Shown here in pieces: positions 22,315 to 28,613 of a DNA stretch of 28,613 nucleotides. Position numbers and translations under genes: made by a program. How positions within the stretch are numbered: the stretch's first letter is position 1; every line of letters begins with the position of its first letter. The stretch comes from Treponema sp. (GTDB taxonomy: Bacteria; Spirochaetota; Spirochaetia; Treponematales; Treponemataceae), in contig JAEETM010000043.1 in assembly GCA_016290335.1 (NCBI GenBank), positions 1-28,613 on the forward strand. The letters run 5' to 3'. The notes under the pieces were generated by a model that had not been told where the DNA came from, did no database searches, and worked only from the letters and a program-made list of their open reading frames with translations.

Positions 22315-23227
22315 GTTTATCTCCCATTTTATTCTCTAATATTTTAACAATTTTCTTTGAACGTTGTTCGATAAGCGTAGTAGCCTTATCTACATAATCA
22401 AATGCAAATTCTTTATAGAACTTAATATTCCCTTTATACTTATAATGTCCATAATAATAATTTTGTTCATGCCTAAAAAGTTTTGAAGAATAACCATCTA
22501 AATAAAAAACTTTGTAAAACTTCTCTATATTTCCTTTACAATAGTCAAAGAAGAATTCTTTGTTTACACCAGCATGCAGCAATTTCTTCAAAAAATATTC
22601 GTCTTCAAATTCTTCTCTTGATTCTAAACATTTTTCAAGTTTTCCCAGGTATACATCAAAATAATCTTTCCAATTACTTTTTGTACCTCGATATGTATTT
22701 ATCGAAAATTTCTTAATTTTATTTGTATGAGAATTATCATAAATCAATAATTCATTCGGAGAGACATAAAAATTTCCAATAGTTTGATACTTTAAAAAGA
22801 ATTCATTTCTTGTCTGCTTTTCTGTTTCTGTAAACTGAAATTTATTTTCAATTATGATTTCATAATTTTGCCTTAGAGAAAACCGATTCCCAAATAAAGT
22901 TCTAAAAGAATTTATAGTGTCCCCAGTATATTTTTCTCCCAATATAAAGTCAGGTATATGTTCATCATATATCAACTTTGCTATAGCATAAGCTAATCGG
23001 GTACGATCTCCATCAAAAAATCGTAATGTGTTTGGAGTACAAGTTCCATCATAATTTGGATTACCAGCTATATGCCAAAACGAAAAGTCTTTTAAATTCT
23101 CTATGCTCCCATTTAAATATTCGATTGTAAATCTTCGAATTATTTCTTTCGCTTGTTCAGAATTGTTGAAGTCTAAATCACATGTAGAAATATCCTCAAA
23201 CCCATTACATTCTTTAGTTTCATTCAT
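22307..23227 (-). CDS. Unknown protein of the island operon
   Basis: 306 residues, soluble, rich in Phe, Tyr, Asn and Lys, with very AT-rich DNA. Blocks of note: FSFWHIAGNPNYDGTC, DTINSFRTLFG, TIGNFYVSPNELLIYD, and NTYRGTKSNWKDYFDVYL. Their order resembles uncharacterised DUF6994-type proteins as I remember them, but I am not sure. The C-terminal third (Tyr-rich KLFRHEQNYYYGHYKYKG, then a Lys-rich helix) may bind nucleic acid or protein. It lies between two nuclease-like genes: six bases after one, overlapping the next by eight, so it is probably a working partner of them. CGGAGA inside the preceding gene serves as its ribosome site. Confidence 0.7.
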   Translation of the reverse strand: MNETKECNGFEDISTCDLDFNNSEQAKEIIRRFTIEYLNGSIENLKDFSFWHIAGNPNYDGTCTPNTLRFFDGDRTRLAYAIAKLIYDEHIPDFILGEKYTGDTINSFRTLFGNRFSLRQNYEIIIENKFQFTETEKQTRNEFFLKYQTIGNFYVSPNELLIYDNSHTNKIKKFSINTYRGTKSNWKDYFDVYLGKLEKCLESREEFEDEYFLKKLLHAGVNKEFFFDYCKGNIEKFYKVFYLDGYSSKLFRHEQNYYYGHYKYKGNIKFYKEFAFDYVDKATTLIEQRSKKIVKILENKMGDKHE

Positions 23228-23233
23228 AGATTT

Positions 23234-24232
23234 TTATTCTCCGATTGATAAATATTTCTGTTCAAATTGTGAATAATGATTGAGAATATCTTCATTGCCT
23301 AAGGTTTTTAATTTATCAACAACTTCATCAACAATAATTACGTCAATTCTTTTCTGAATATCTTTCTTGCATAAAGACTTAGCATTGTTAACCTTTGTTG
23401 ATAAATCTTCTCTAAAGCGCGGAAAAACAAATCTCACTTCCATCCCTTCAGCTGCAAAACAAATGTTTCTCCACAATTGATATTCATCAAAGAAATCTTC
23501 CATTTTCATCTCTTTCTTTAGAATTTTAGCCATCTTATTCTTATATAATGTATTCCACTTTTTTATATGAGATTCATCCATTGGGGCAGCCCCAAAATCT
23601 TCTTCGGTATATTTAACTTCAAAAGAATATTCTTTGTTATCTGCCTTCAAATAGAAATCAAACTGTGTATCATCTTCATTCTTTTTTTCATAATCAGAAT
23701 CTGTGACACAATTCACAGGACCAATCAATACTTGAAACATATTCTCATCAATAAGTGGTTGAAAAAAATTGAAAGCAAAGGCTTGTGATGAATTTAAACA
23801 CCTAAATCCTTTATGTATTTCAGATTCTTTATCTTTTTTCAATTTTTTTATAGTTTGAGAATAAACAGAATCAATTATGTTCCGATCTTCTTCATTCTTT
23901 GGTAATATATGTGAATAGTAGTTCTGATTCCCATCTTTATCTTCCCAAAAACCATCTTCTGGAATTCCCATAATATTTTTTTTATAATTACTTAAATGCT
24001 GTAGTACTAATCTTTTAGTATTTGCCCACGCTGAAAGTGTTTTCTCCCATTTCGGATCAAACGGTTTATCATTTATTATTGTTTTTGAAATTTCTATTTC
24101 ACTTCCTAATTCAAAAAATTGTTCAGTAGGCAGTTTTACAGATGCATACTTTTCATCATATTTTATTAAGAATCTGGTATTCTTAGTTCTCTTTTTAATA
24201 CATGACAGCAAAATAACTTTTACTTTATCCAT
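23234..24232 (-). CDS. PD-(D/E)XK nuclease-like protein B (PGN_0703-like)
   Basis: 332 residues from the ATG at 24232, preferred over 24268 because AGAGGAG lies about eight bases upstream and it clears the WYL stop. KGFRCLNSSQAFAFNFFQPL (141-160), then QFDFYLKADNKEYSFEVKYTEEDFG with D192, E205 and K207, is typical of the PGN_0703-type putative restriction endonucleases: an Asp, then E-x-K on the next strand. The N-terminal 130 residues and the C-terminal helical part (DELSTKV to end) are not recognised. No methyltransferase gene accompanies it. It directly follows the WYL regulator gene in the same operon (25 bases apart), which fits a defence or damage-response role. The sequence differs from nuclease-like protein A, so it is not a duplicate. 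Confidence 0.72.
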   Translation of the reverse strand: MDKVKVILLSCIKKRTKNTRFLIKYDEKYASVKLPTEQFFELGSEIEISKTIINDKPFDPKWEKTLSAWANTKRLVLQHLSNYKKNIMGIPEDGFWEDKDGNQNYYSHILPKNEEDRNIIDSVYSQTIKKLKKDKESEIHKGFRCLNSSQAFAFNFFQPLIDENMFQVLIGPVNCVTDSDYEKKNEDDTQFDFYLKADNKEYSFEVKYTEEDFGAAPMDESHIKKWNTLYKNKMAKILKKEMKMEDFFDEYQLWRNICFAAEGMEVRFVFPRFREDLSTKVNNAKSLCKKDIQKRIDVIIVDEVVDKLKTLGNEDILNHYSQFEQKYLSIGE

Positions 24233-24257
24233 TATCAATTTCTCCTCTTTTATTATT

Positions 24258-25259
24258 CTACACCCCATTCACCAATTGTGCCATCTTTTTCACATTCTTC
24301 CCCCACTCCTTCACCAGCCACTCCGGCTCCAGAGGCTGCACGTACATGCCGTGACTCAAAACCCAGCCAAGCACCGGATAGTCTTGATTTGTGGTGAAGG
24401 TCATTATTGTGCTTCCGTCACTCTGCTTTTCGAACTTCTGGTCTTCGGCCCAGTTGTAAGTTTTTATGTAATTGAGCGTTTTTTCAGAAGTAATTCTAAG
24501 TTTGCAGTTAAGTAACTTCGGGCCTATGTATCGTCGAAAGTTCCCCTTCGCCCTCTTTGTGTATTCAAAATCCTCCGGCAACTCGAAGGTATTTTTTTTA
24601 TCAATTTCCAGATCATATATACCCGGCAAATTGTAGAATCTGTTGTCTTGTACATCCGGCATCTGATTGTATGTGTACAAGCTCCACATACCTTCGCTGT
24701 AAATTAGCTGCCATGGCTGTACAACAAACTCTCTGTCGTAATCAAGATACTTAAAGCGGATGTAATTATTCTTTGACATTGCCTCTTCAAGTTTGGTCCA
24801 GATTTCATCATCAACTTTTACCGGATCCATTCCAAGAAACAGAATGCGGTTCGAAAGCTTCTTTGAATTAAGTTTTGTATCTTCATCAATATTATCAGAA
24901 AGAGAATTGAAAACTTCGATTGCCTTTTTATAAACCGGGGTATTCTTTATCAAATTAAGAAGATTGGACATAAGCTGTGCCGCAACAATCTGTTTTTCAG
25001 AAGTAAGCATTGCAGGAATCCTGAAAGACGGCTGGGTGTAATAAAAGCCCTTTTTTATTCTGTCATACTGCAAGATATCTTCTGCACCAAACTTCAGACG
25101 CAAATCACGAAGGTCGCGGTTAATTGTTGGAATGGAGGCTTCTGTTACCCGAGCAAAGTCTTCTACACTCGGATATCCGCCCTGGGAAATCATCTGGTCA
25201 ATCTTCAAGATTCGTTCGAGTCCGTTCAAAAACTGTTTTTTCACTTTATCTTTTGCCAT
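24258..25259 (-). CDS. WYL-domain transcriptional regulator
   Basis: 333 residues: an N-terminal winged helix (about 10-75, with SVEDFARVTEASIPTINRDL), a linker, a WYL domain (about 150-245) with QPWQLIYSEGMWSLYTY (W183), and a C-terminal extension typical of the family (WCX). WYL proteins often control defence and DNA-damage loci and may sense nucleic acid or a nucleotide ligand. CAGGAG sits before the ATG. A 23-bp inverted repeat lies 38 bases upstream over the predicted -35, and the same repeat recurs at four other promoters of the island, so I infer that this is the regulator of all of them and of itself. First gene of the operon with the nucleases. Composition is less AT-rich than the downstream genes. 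Confidence 0.88.
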   Translation of the reverse strand: MAKDKVKKQFLNGLERILKIDQMISQGGYPSVEDFARVTEASIPTINRDLRDLRLKFGAEDILQYDRIKKGFYYTQPSFRIPAMLTSEKQIVAAQLMSNLLNLIKNTPVYKKAIEVFNSLSDNIDEDTKLNSKKLSNRILFLGMDPVKVDDEIWTKLEEAMSKNNYIRFKYLDYDREFVVQPWQLIYSEGMWSLYTYNQMPDVQDNRFYNLPGIYDLEIDKKNTFELPEDFEYTKRAKGNFRRYIGPKLLNCKLRITSEKTLNYIKTYNWAEDQKFEKQSDGSTIMTFTTNQDYPVLGWVLSHGMYVQPLEPEWLVKEWGKNVKKMAQLVNGV

Positions 25260-25296
25260 TTGCTGCTCCTGTTTACAGCTATAATATTACAGCCCC

Positions 25297-25319
25297 AGAC
25301 TATCAAGGTGTGATAGTCT
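25297..25319. promoter_or_regulatory. Island operator, site 4 (WYL gene)
   Basis: Perfect arms AGACTATCA and TGATAGTCT with a 5-base centre. On the minus strand a TTGATA -35 (25306-25301) falls within it, 17 bases from a weak TATAGC -10 (25283-25278), so a bound protein would block its own promoter. Confidence 0.8.
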
Positions 25320-25338
25320 AATTTTTTTTACAATTTTT

Positions 25339-26043
25339 TTATTCTTCCCCAAACAAATCTATCAGCACCCCCGGATCCTTCAAAAAATCTTTATGCAAAA
25401 TCCAAACAATCTTTCCATCTTTCAAAAAAGACGAGTACAGAGTTTTCTGCACAAATGAAGTATGATTGCTTTTATCTTTCTGAAAATAGATTGCCCTGAT
25501 AGAGTTCCGCGCAATTTCAATGGATTTTGAAGTTATCTTTTTCGAACATGTTTCTATGTGTGCCGTTTCTGCAGCCAACTCATCAAATTGTTTTCTTTCA
25601 CTGTTAAAAACCACATCAAATAATTCCGTAATAATATTGGCAGCCAGTACATATTCTTCCAGCATGAATTGTTTTAAAAGAGGATTATAAGGGAAAATAC
25701 GCAGAGTAATATCATTTTCACAAATTACAACAGAAAGCTCATCCACTTTCATTTTCTTTTTCTGATCAAAATAAATCTTTATGATAAACTCTGTCCTGTG
25801 TGCTCCATTTGACTCTGTTACAGTCAACCCGTATTTCGAACATAATTCAGCGAATAATTTCCTGCAGTATTCAGCTACATCCTTCATACTAAGATTTGCC
25901 GGTACAAGAAAATATCCAGATTGATAGGTGTGTTCTTTGAATAAAGCCTTAAAATAATTATTCCAGTAAGCTGCATGAATAAGAGCTGTCAGTTCGCTTT
26001 TCTCCCGCTCTAATATCCTGGCTAATTCACTTTCGCTTTTCAT
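25339..26043 (-). CDS. Unknown protein, paralogue of the preceding gene
   Basis: 234 residues, soluble, no membrane segment. No family recognised. Its C-terminal part (KSIEIARNSIRAIYF, FLKDGKIVWILHKDFLKDPGVLIDLF) aligns with the C-terminal part of the 237-residue neighbour, and the N-terminal parts share the same layout, so the two look like an old tandem duplication. The start overlaps the neighbour's stop as ATGA (26040-26043), meaning translational coupling. It ends 20 bases before the operator of the WYL gene. The paired, coupled structure suggests a heterodimer. Possible function: unknown; the context is the WYL-controlled island. Confidence 0.72.
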   Translation of the reverse strand: MKSESELARILEREKSELTALIHAAYWNNYFKALFKEHTYQSGYFLVPANLSMKDVAEYCRKLFAELCSKYGLTVTESNGAHRTEFIIKIYFDQKKKMKVDELSVVICENDITLRIFPYNPLLKQFMLEEYVLAANIITELFDVVFNSERKQFDELAAETAHIETCSKKITSKSIEIARNSIRAIYFQKDKSNHTSFVQKTLYSSFLKDGKIVWILHKDFLKDPGVLIDLFGEE

Positions 26044-26753
26044 TCAGGCTCCTTCCAGCAGCAAATCTTATCTTCGATTTCCATTTCATAAATAGACTGT
26101 AAAAGTTTTAATAAGAGAGATGCATCCTCGCTGAATGGTTTGTGATAAACCCGAATGTTATATGTTTCAGCCTTATCGTCATCTGCTTCGCCATTTCCCA
26201 TCCGAACTTTAATATCACTCTTCAACCGGCTCTGATTAAGTTTATACTCCAGACATTTTCCTTCCAGCCTTGACTTACAGACAGCCTGAATTGAAGCCTT
26301 TACAATCTCAGCGGTTTTCAGGTTCAGATAAAACTTATCCCATATATTCTGAGTTTTTTCTTCAAGAGGCTTTACGTCAATGTTGATATAGTCCTGCACC
26401 CATTTAAGACCGCGTCCCCATTCAGAAGCAGTAAAACTTCTGGCATTAATGTGTGGAGCAGAAACTGTAAAATCATTTGTTTCCATTTCAATTCCCACAT
26501 AAATTGGAAACGGAATAATCGAAATGTAATAATGTTCATTATGCTTAAATGACGAATATTTCAGCCCGTTCTGTTTAGCAATATCTTTTAATCCTTTTCG
26601 CAGCAACAAAGAAACTTTCTTTGAAGAATCACTATCCGCCTTATATTCATTCTGAAGCTCACAAAGATTTGAATAAGCCTGCTTCCAGAAATCTCCCGAT
26701 ATTTGATAAATAATTTCATTGAGTTCTTCACATTGTTCATCATTCTCATTCAT
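26040..26753 (-). CDS. Unknown protein, paralogue of the following gene
   Basis: 237 residues, soluble. N-terminal helical part (ELNEIIYQISGDFWKQAY), a central beta-rich part (HYYISIIPFPIYVGIEMETN, then SEWGRGLKWVQDYI), and a C-terminal part (KTAEIVKASIQAVCKSRL, YNIRVYHKPFSEDASLLLKLLQ) that resembles the coupled 234-residue protein. No known family. Preceded by a 53-base gap holding a weak operator-like sequence (26773-26795). Between it and its partner there is a 4-base ATGA overlap. It may form a complex with that partner. Confidence 0.72.
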   Translation of the reverse strand: MNENDEQCEELNEIIYQISGDFWKQAYSNLCELQNEYKADSDSSKKVSLLLRKGLKDIAKQNGLKYSSFKHNEHYYISIIPFPIYVGIEMETNDFTVSAPHINARSFTASEWGRGLKWVQDYINIDVKPLEEKTQNIWDKFYLNLKTAEIVKASIQAVCKSRLEGKCLEYKLNQSRLKSDIKVRMGNGEADDDKAETYNIRVYHKPFSEDASLLLKLLQSIYEMEIEDKICCWKEPE

Positions 26754-26772
26754 AAAACTATCCTACGCTCCT

Positions 26773-26795
26773 CAACTATCATCTGATGCTATTTT
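26773..26795. promoter_or_regulatory. Weak operator-like sequence
   Basis: Left arm CAACTATCA matches 7 of 9, right arm TGCTATTTT matches 6 of 9, with the same 5-base centre. Located between two genes of the same operon. Could be chance. Confidence 0.25.
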
Positions 26796-26806
26796 AAAAA
26801 AAACAT

Positions 26807-27082
26807 TTACTTTTTCTTATTTGCTTCTTCCTGATTATATTCATTTCTCTTTCTGAGATTTTCCTGCAGAATTGTCATAACCGACTCATACTCTCCCTTT
26901 GCAACAAAAAGCTCTGTTATATTATCTGATGAGAAAACTTTTTTCATCTCCATCTTAAAATCTTCTTCCAGCATATCTCCCCACACCCCAACATATTTCC
27001 ATTCATAATCATTTTCCCGATGAAACACATTCTGATTTTTAATAACCGTACAACCATTAAAATAAACAATTTCATTTTCCAT
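26807..27082 (-). CDS. Small unknown protein, first gene of the paralogue operon
   Basis: 91 residues from the ATG at 27082, which has GAGGAG at a normal distance; the GTG at 27088 is too close to that site. The N-terminal half (IVYFNGCTVIKNQNVF, WKYVGVWGDMLEEDF) is beta-like and the C-terminal half is a charged helix (MTILQENLRKRNEYNQEEANKKK in two parts). No family recognised. It lies 38 bases downstream of an operator copy and starts the operon with the two paralogues. Small size and position could fit an immunity, anti-toxin or adaptor role, but nothing in the sequence proves it. Confidence 0.62.
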   Translation of the reverse strand: MENEIVYFNGCTVIKNQNVFHRENDYEWKYVGVWGDMLEEDFKMEMKKVFSSDNITELFVAKGEYESVMTILQENLRKRNEYNQEEANKKK

Positions 27083-27126
27083 AAACACTCCTCAACAATA
27101 TTCCTTACTTAGTAATATATGTTGCC

Positions 27127-27149
27127 AGACTATCATATAAAGATAGTCT
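27127..27149. promoter_or_regulatory. Island operator, site 5
   Basis: Arms AGACTATCA and AGATAGTCT with a 5-base centre; 17 of 18 arm positions match. It lies 44 bases upstream of the small gene on the minus strand, with a weak TTATAT-17-TATTAC promoter whose -35 (27140-27135) covers the operator centre. It is also 75 bases upstream of the PfkB gene, whose promoter does not overlap it. Confidence 0.75.
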
Positions 27150-27190
27150 CACATTTTTTTCGCATTTTTTTCACAATTTTTTTAACCAAT

Positions 27191-27218
27191 TTCACAAACC
27201 CCGAGTTTATGCTACACT
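27191..27218 (+). promoter_or_regulatory. Promoter of the PfkB-family gene
   Basis: TTCACA (27191-27196), a 16-base spacer, and an extended -10 TG-C-TACACT (TACACT at 27213-27218). Six bases separate it from the ATG at 27225, so the transcript probably begins at the start codon. Confidence 0.65.
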
Positions 27219-27224
27219 TCCCGT

Positions 27225-28172
27225 ATGAAAAACTTTCTTTGTATTTGTTTTAGTTCCACTTTGCAGAAAACCGTTACCTTTTCAGGCGTTAAGCTTGAAG
27301 CCGTAAACCGTTCGGAACATTACAGAATTGATGCATCCGGAAAAGCCGTAAATGCCGCCAGAGTCCTTGCCCAGCTGGAAAAGGATTGCGTTACTACATT
27401 CTGTCCGCTTGGAGAAAATGATTACAGGCTTTTTGAACGACTTGCCGAACAGGACAATCTGAATCTTATTTATTCAAAAATCCCCGGAAACACACGCGAA
27501 TGTCTTACCCTTCTTGATAAAACTGCCGGTACCACAACAGAAATTGTAATAAGTGAACCTCCTCTCAAACGTACAAAGGGTTTTGAAAACCTTGAAACCA
27601 CGCTTATAAAATCAACACTTCCCACCTACATGGAAAAATCCGACGCCGTTATGCTCGCGGGCAGCCGTCCTTCTTTATGGAGTGATGATGTATACCCGGC
27701 CCTTGCAAAAGCCGCCATCGATTCCGGAAAAATCCTGCTCGTAGACTACCACGGAAAAGATTTGCTCAATACGCTCAAGGTTTGCACCCCATCCATCATT
27801 AAAATAAACGAAGATGAGTTTGGCTGGACTTTCGGTGCCCCACAGATTGATAAATCATCTCCACAGGATGATAAATCAGCATCCCCGGAACAGCTTCTAA
27901 AAGATCAGATTACAGCAAAAAGCCTCGAGCTCAAAAACATCATTATCGTAACCCGCGGTTCAAAATCTACATTTGCGGCAAACAACGGTACCTTCATCGA
28001 ATGCCCTACAGAAAAAATCACCCCGGTCAACACCACCGCCTGTGGCGACAGCTTCAACGCCGGCTTCCTCTACGAATACACCAACACCGCAAACTTTGAA
28101 GCCGCCCTTAAAAAAGGAACCTGGTGTGCCGCCCGTAATGCCGAGCTGGAAATCCCCGGTGCTATACGTTAA
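27225..28172 (+). CDS. PfkB-family sugar kinase (1-phosphofructokinase / tagatose-6-phosphate kinase like)
   Basis: A ribokinase-fold kinase of 315 residues that phosphorylates a sugar or sugar phosphate with ATP. Seen: SGKAVNAARVLAQL (39-51, substrate and lid region), VTRGSKSTF (242-250), and the signature NTTACGDSFNAGF (269-281) with catalytic D275; the usual GAGD is ACGD here. The shape is closest to 1-phosphofructokinase or tagatose-6-phosphate kinase, but no phosphotransferase or deoR gene is nearby to decide. A Ser/Asp/Lys-rich insert lies at about 208-222. No Shine-Dalgarno is present; the -10 ends six bases before the ATG, indicating a leaderless mRNA. It is outside the island in function, though it shares the intergenic region with operator site 5. 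Confidence 0.85.
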   Translation: MKNFLCICFSSTLQKTVTFSGVKLEAVNRSEHYRIDASGKAVNAARVLAQLEKDCVTTFCPLGENDYRLFERLAEQDNLNLIYSKIPGNTRECLTLLDKTAGTTTEIVISEPPLKRTKGFENLETTLIKSTLPTYMEKSDAVMLAGSRPSLWSDDVYPALAKAAIDSGKILLVDYHGKDLLNTLKVCTPSIIKINEDEFGWTFGAPQIDKSSPQDDKSASPEQLLKDQITAKSLELKNIIIVTRGSKSTFAANNGTFIECPTEKITPVNTTACGDSFNAGFLYEYTNTANFEAALKKGTWCAARNAELEIPGAIR

Positions 28173-28225
28173 TTATTAAGTTTTGTTTTAAGTAGTTTAT
28201 CTTATTTATTCTTTCCTCTATTTAC

Positions 28226-28255
28226 TGTACAATTTTCCCAATAAATCTATATAAA
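28226..28255 (+). promoter_or_regulatory. Possible promoter of the GH43 gene
   Basis: TGTACA (28226-28231) and TATAAA (28250-28255) with an 18-base spacer, or TATATA at 16 bases. Followed by TGGAG (28262-28266) before the ATG at 28273. Confidence 0.4.
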
Positions 28256-28272
28256 CCCTTTTGGAGAAACTT

Positions 28273-28613
28273 ATGATTCAGAAAAAACCCCTTGTTATGG
28301 ACTTGTATACAGCAGACCCTTCTGCTCACGTTTTTGACGACAAAATCTACATTTACCCTTCACACGACGAAGACGAAGATGTTGAAAACAACGACAACGG
28401 CGATCAGTACAATATGAAAGACTATCACGTTTACGAGATGAAGGACACAGAAACTTATCCTCGTGACTGCGGCTGTGTTTTCACTCTTGATGACGTAAAA
28501 TGGGCCAGCAAGCAGCTCTGGGCTCCTGACTGTGTAAAAAAAGGCGACAAATATTATTTCTACTTCCCTGCCCGCGACAAAAAAGGAATGTTCCGCGTAG
28601 GTGTTGCAATTGG
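28273..28613 (+). CDS. GH43 family glycosidase, N-terminal part only
   Basis: The frame is open from the ATG to the window edge (113 codons), so this is a partial gene. TADPSAHVFDDKIYIYPSHD with the Asp of ADPS at residue 15 as the likely catalytic base, and WASKQLWAPDCVKKGDKYYFYFPA, are typical of GH43 five-bladed propellers (beta-xylosidase, alpha-arabinofuranosidase and relatives). No signal peptide, so it is probably cytoplasmic and acts on imported oligosaccharides. TGGAG lies six bases before the ATG. The general acid Glu would lie outside the window, so activity cannot be judged. With GH130 and the GH63-like gene it supports a plant-fibre or mannan-rich diet. Confidence 0.88.
   Translation, partial: MIQKKPLVMDLYTADPSAHVFDDKIYIYPSHDEDEDVENNDNGDQYNMKDYHVYEMKDTETYPRDCGCVFTLDDVKWASKQLWAPDCVKKGDKYYFYFPARDKKGMFRVGVAI

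Noticed and set aside
26773..26795. Sixth copy of the island operator
   Set aside because: Only 13 of 18 arm positions match and it lies inside an operon; listed as weak and not used for the main argument.
1..28613. CRISPR arrays, tRNA or rRNA genes, integrases and transposases
   Set aside because: No regularly spaced repeats, no cloverleaf candidates and no such protein motifs were seen, so the island's mode of arrival stays open.

Overview
The window looks like chromosomal DNA of a saccharolytic Treponema-type spirochaete. This is inferred from the AT-leaning composition, the treponeme-like flagellar-homologue sequences, a stand-alone AICAR transformylase, an XPB-type helicase with its partner, and carbohydrate genes (GH130, GH43). 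I had no database, so the genus is an inference. No rRNA, tRNA, CRISPR array, transposase or integrase was seen.

Region by region. (1) 1-6444: serine acetyltransferase, a repeat-filled gap holding a strong candidate small RNA on the minus strand, radA, two tandem paralogous lipoproteins on the minus strand, and an O-acetylhomoserine sulfhydrylase. The two sulfur-assimilation enzymes bracket this part. (2) 6599-12962: a plus-strand operon of a GH63/trehalase-like protein with a damaged active site, Ppx (with HD domain), Ppk1 and a GH130 mannosyl-glucose phosphorylase. It joins polyphosphate turnover to glycan phosphorolysis. The GH130 gene is flanked by two copies of a small stem-loop repeat. 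(3) 12992-18644, minus strand: XPB-like helicase with an overlapping partner gene, a small lipoprotein, and the AICAR transformylase. (4) 18681-27082: an accessory island, the most unusual part. (5) 27225-28613: a PfkB-family sugar kinase and the start of a GH43 glycosidase.

The island (18.7-27.1 kb) holds a FliI-like ATPase without its N-terminal domain and with the Walker B Asp replaced by Lys. Divergent from it is a FliG-like gene that has lost its N-terminal domain and carries a one-base A-tract frameshift and a stop. It also has a DnaB-C-like protein without a P-loop, two unrelated PD-(D/E)XK nuclease-like proteins, a WYL transcriptional regulator, a tandem pair of related unknown proteins and a small protein. 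Five copies of one 23-bp inverted repeat (arms close to AGACTATCA and TGATAGTCT, always 5 bp apart) sit in the promoter regions of these units, including that of the WYL gene, and I did not notice a copy of comparable quality elsewhere in the window. I infer that the WYL protein binds this site and that the whole island, flagellar-like genes included, is one regulon. Three members are degraded versions of proteins that work in rings (FliI, FliG, DnaB), which suggests a set of inhibitory or decoy subunits alongside nucleases. That is a hypothesis.

Two architectures recur. Several genes (lipoprotein at 3808, XPB at 16835, AICAR transformylase at 18644, PfkB at 27225) have a good -10 element 6-11 bases before the ATG and no clear Shine-Dalgarno sequence, so they are probably leaderless or nearly so. 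The remaining genes mostly have ordinary AGGAG-type sites.
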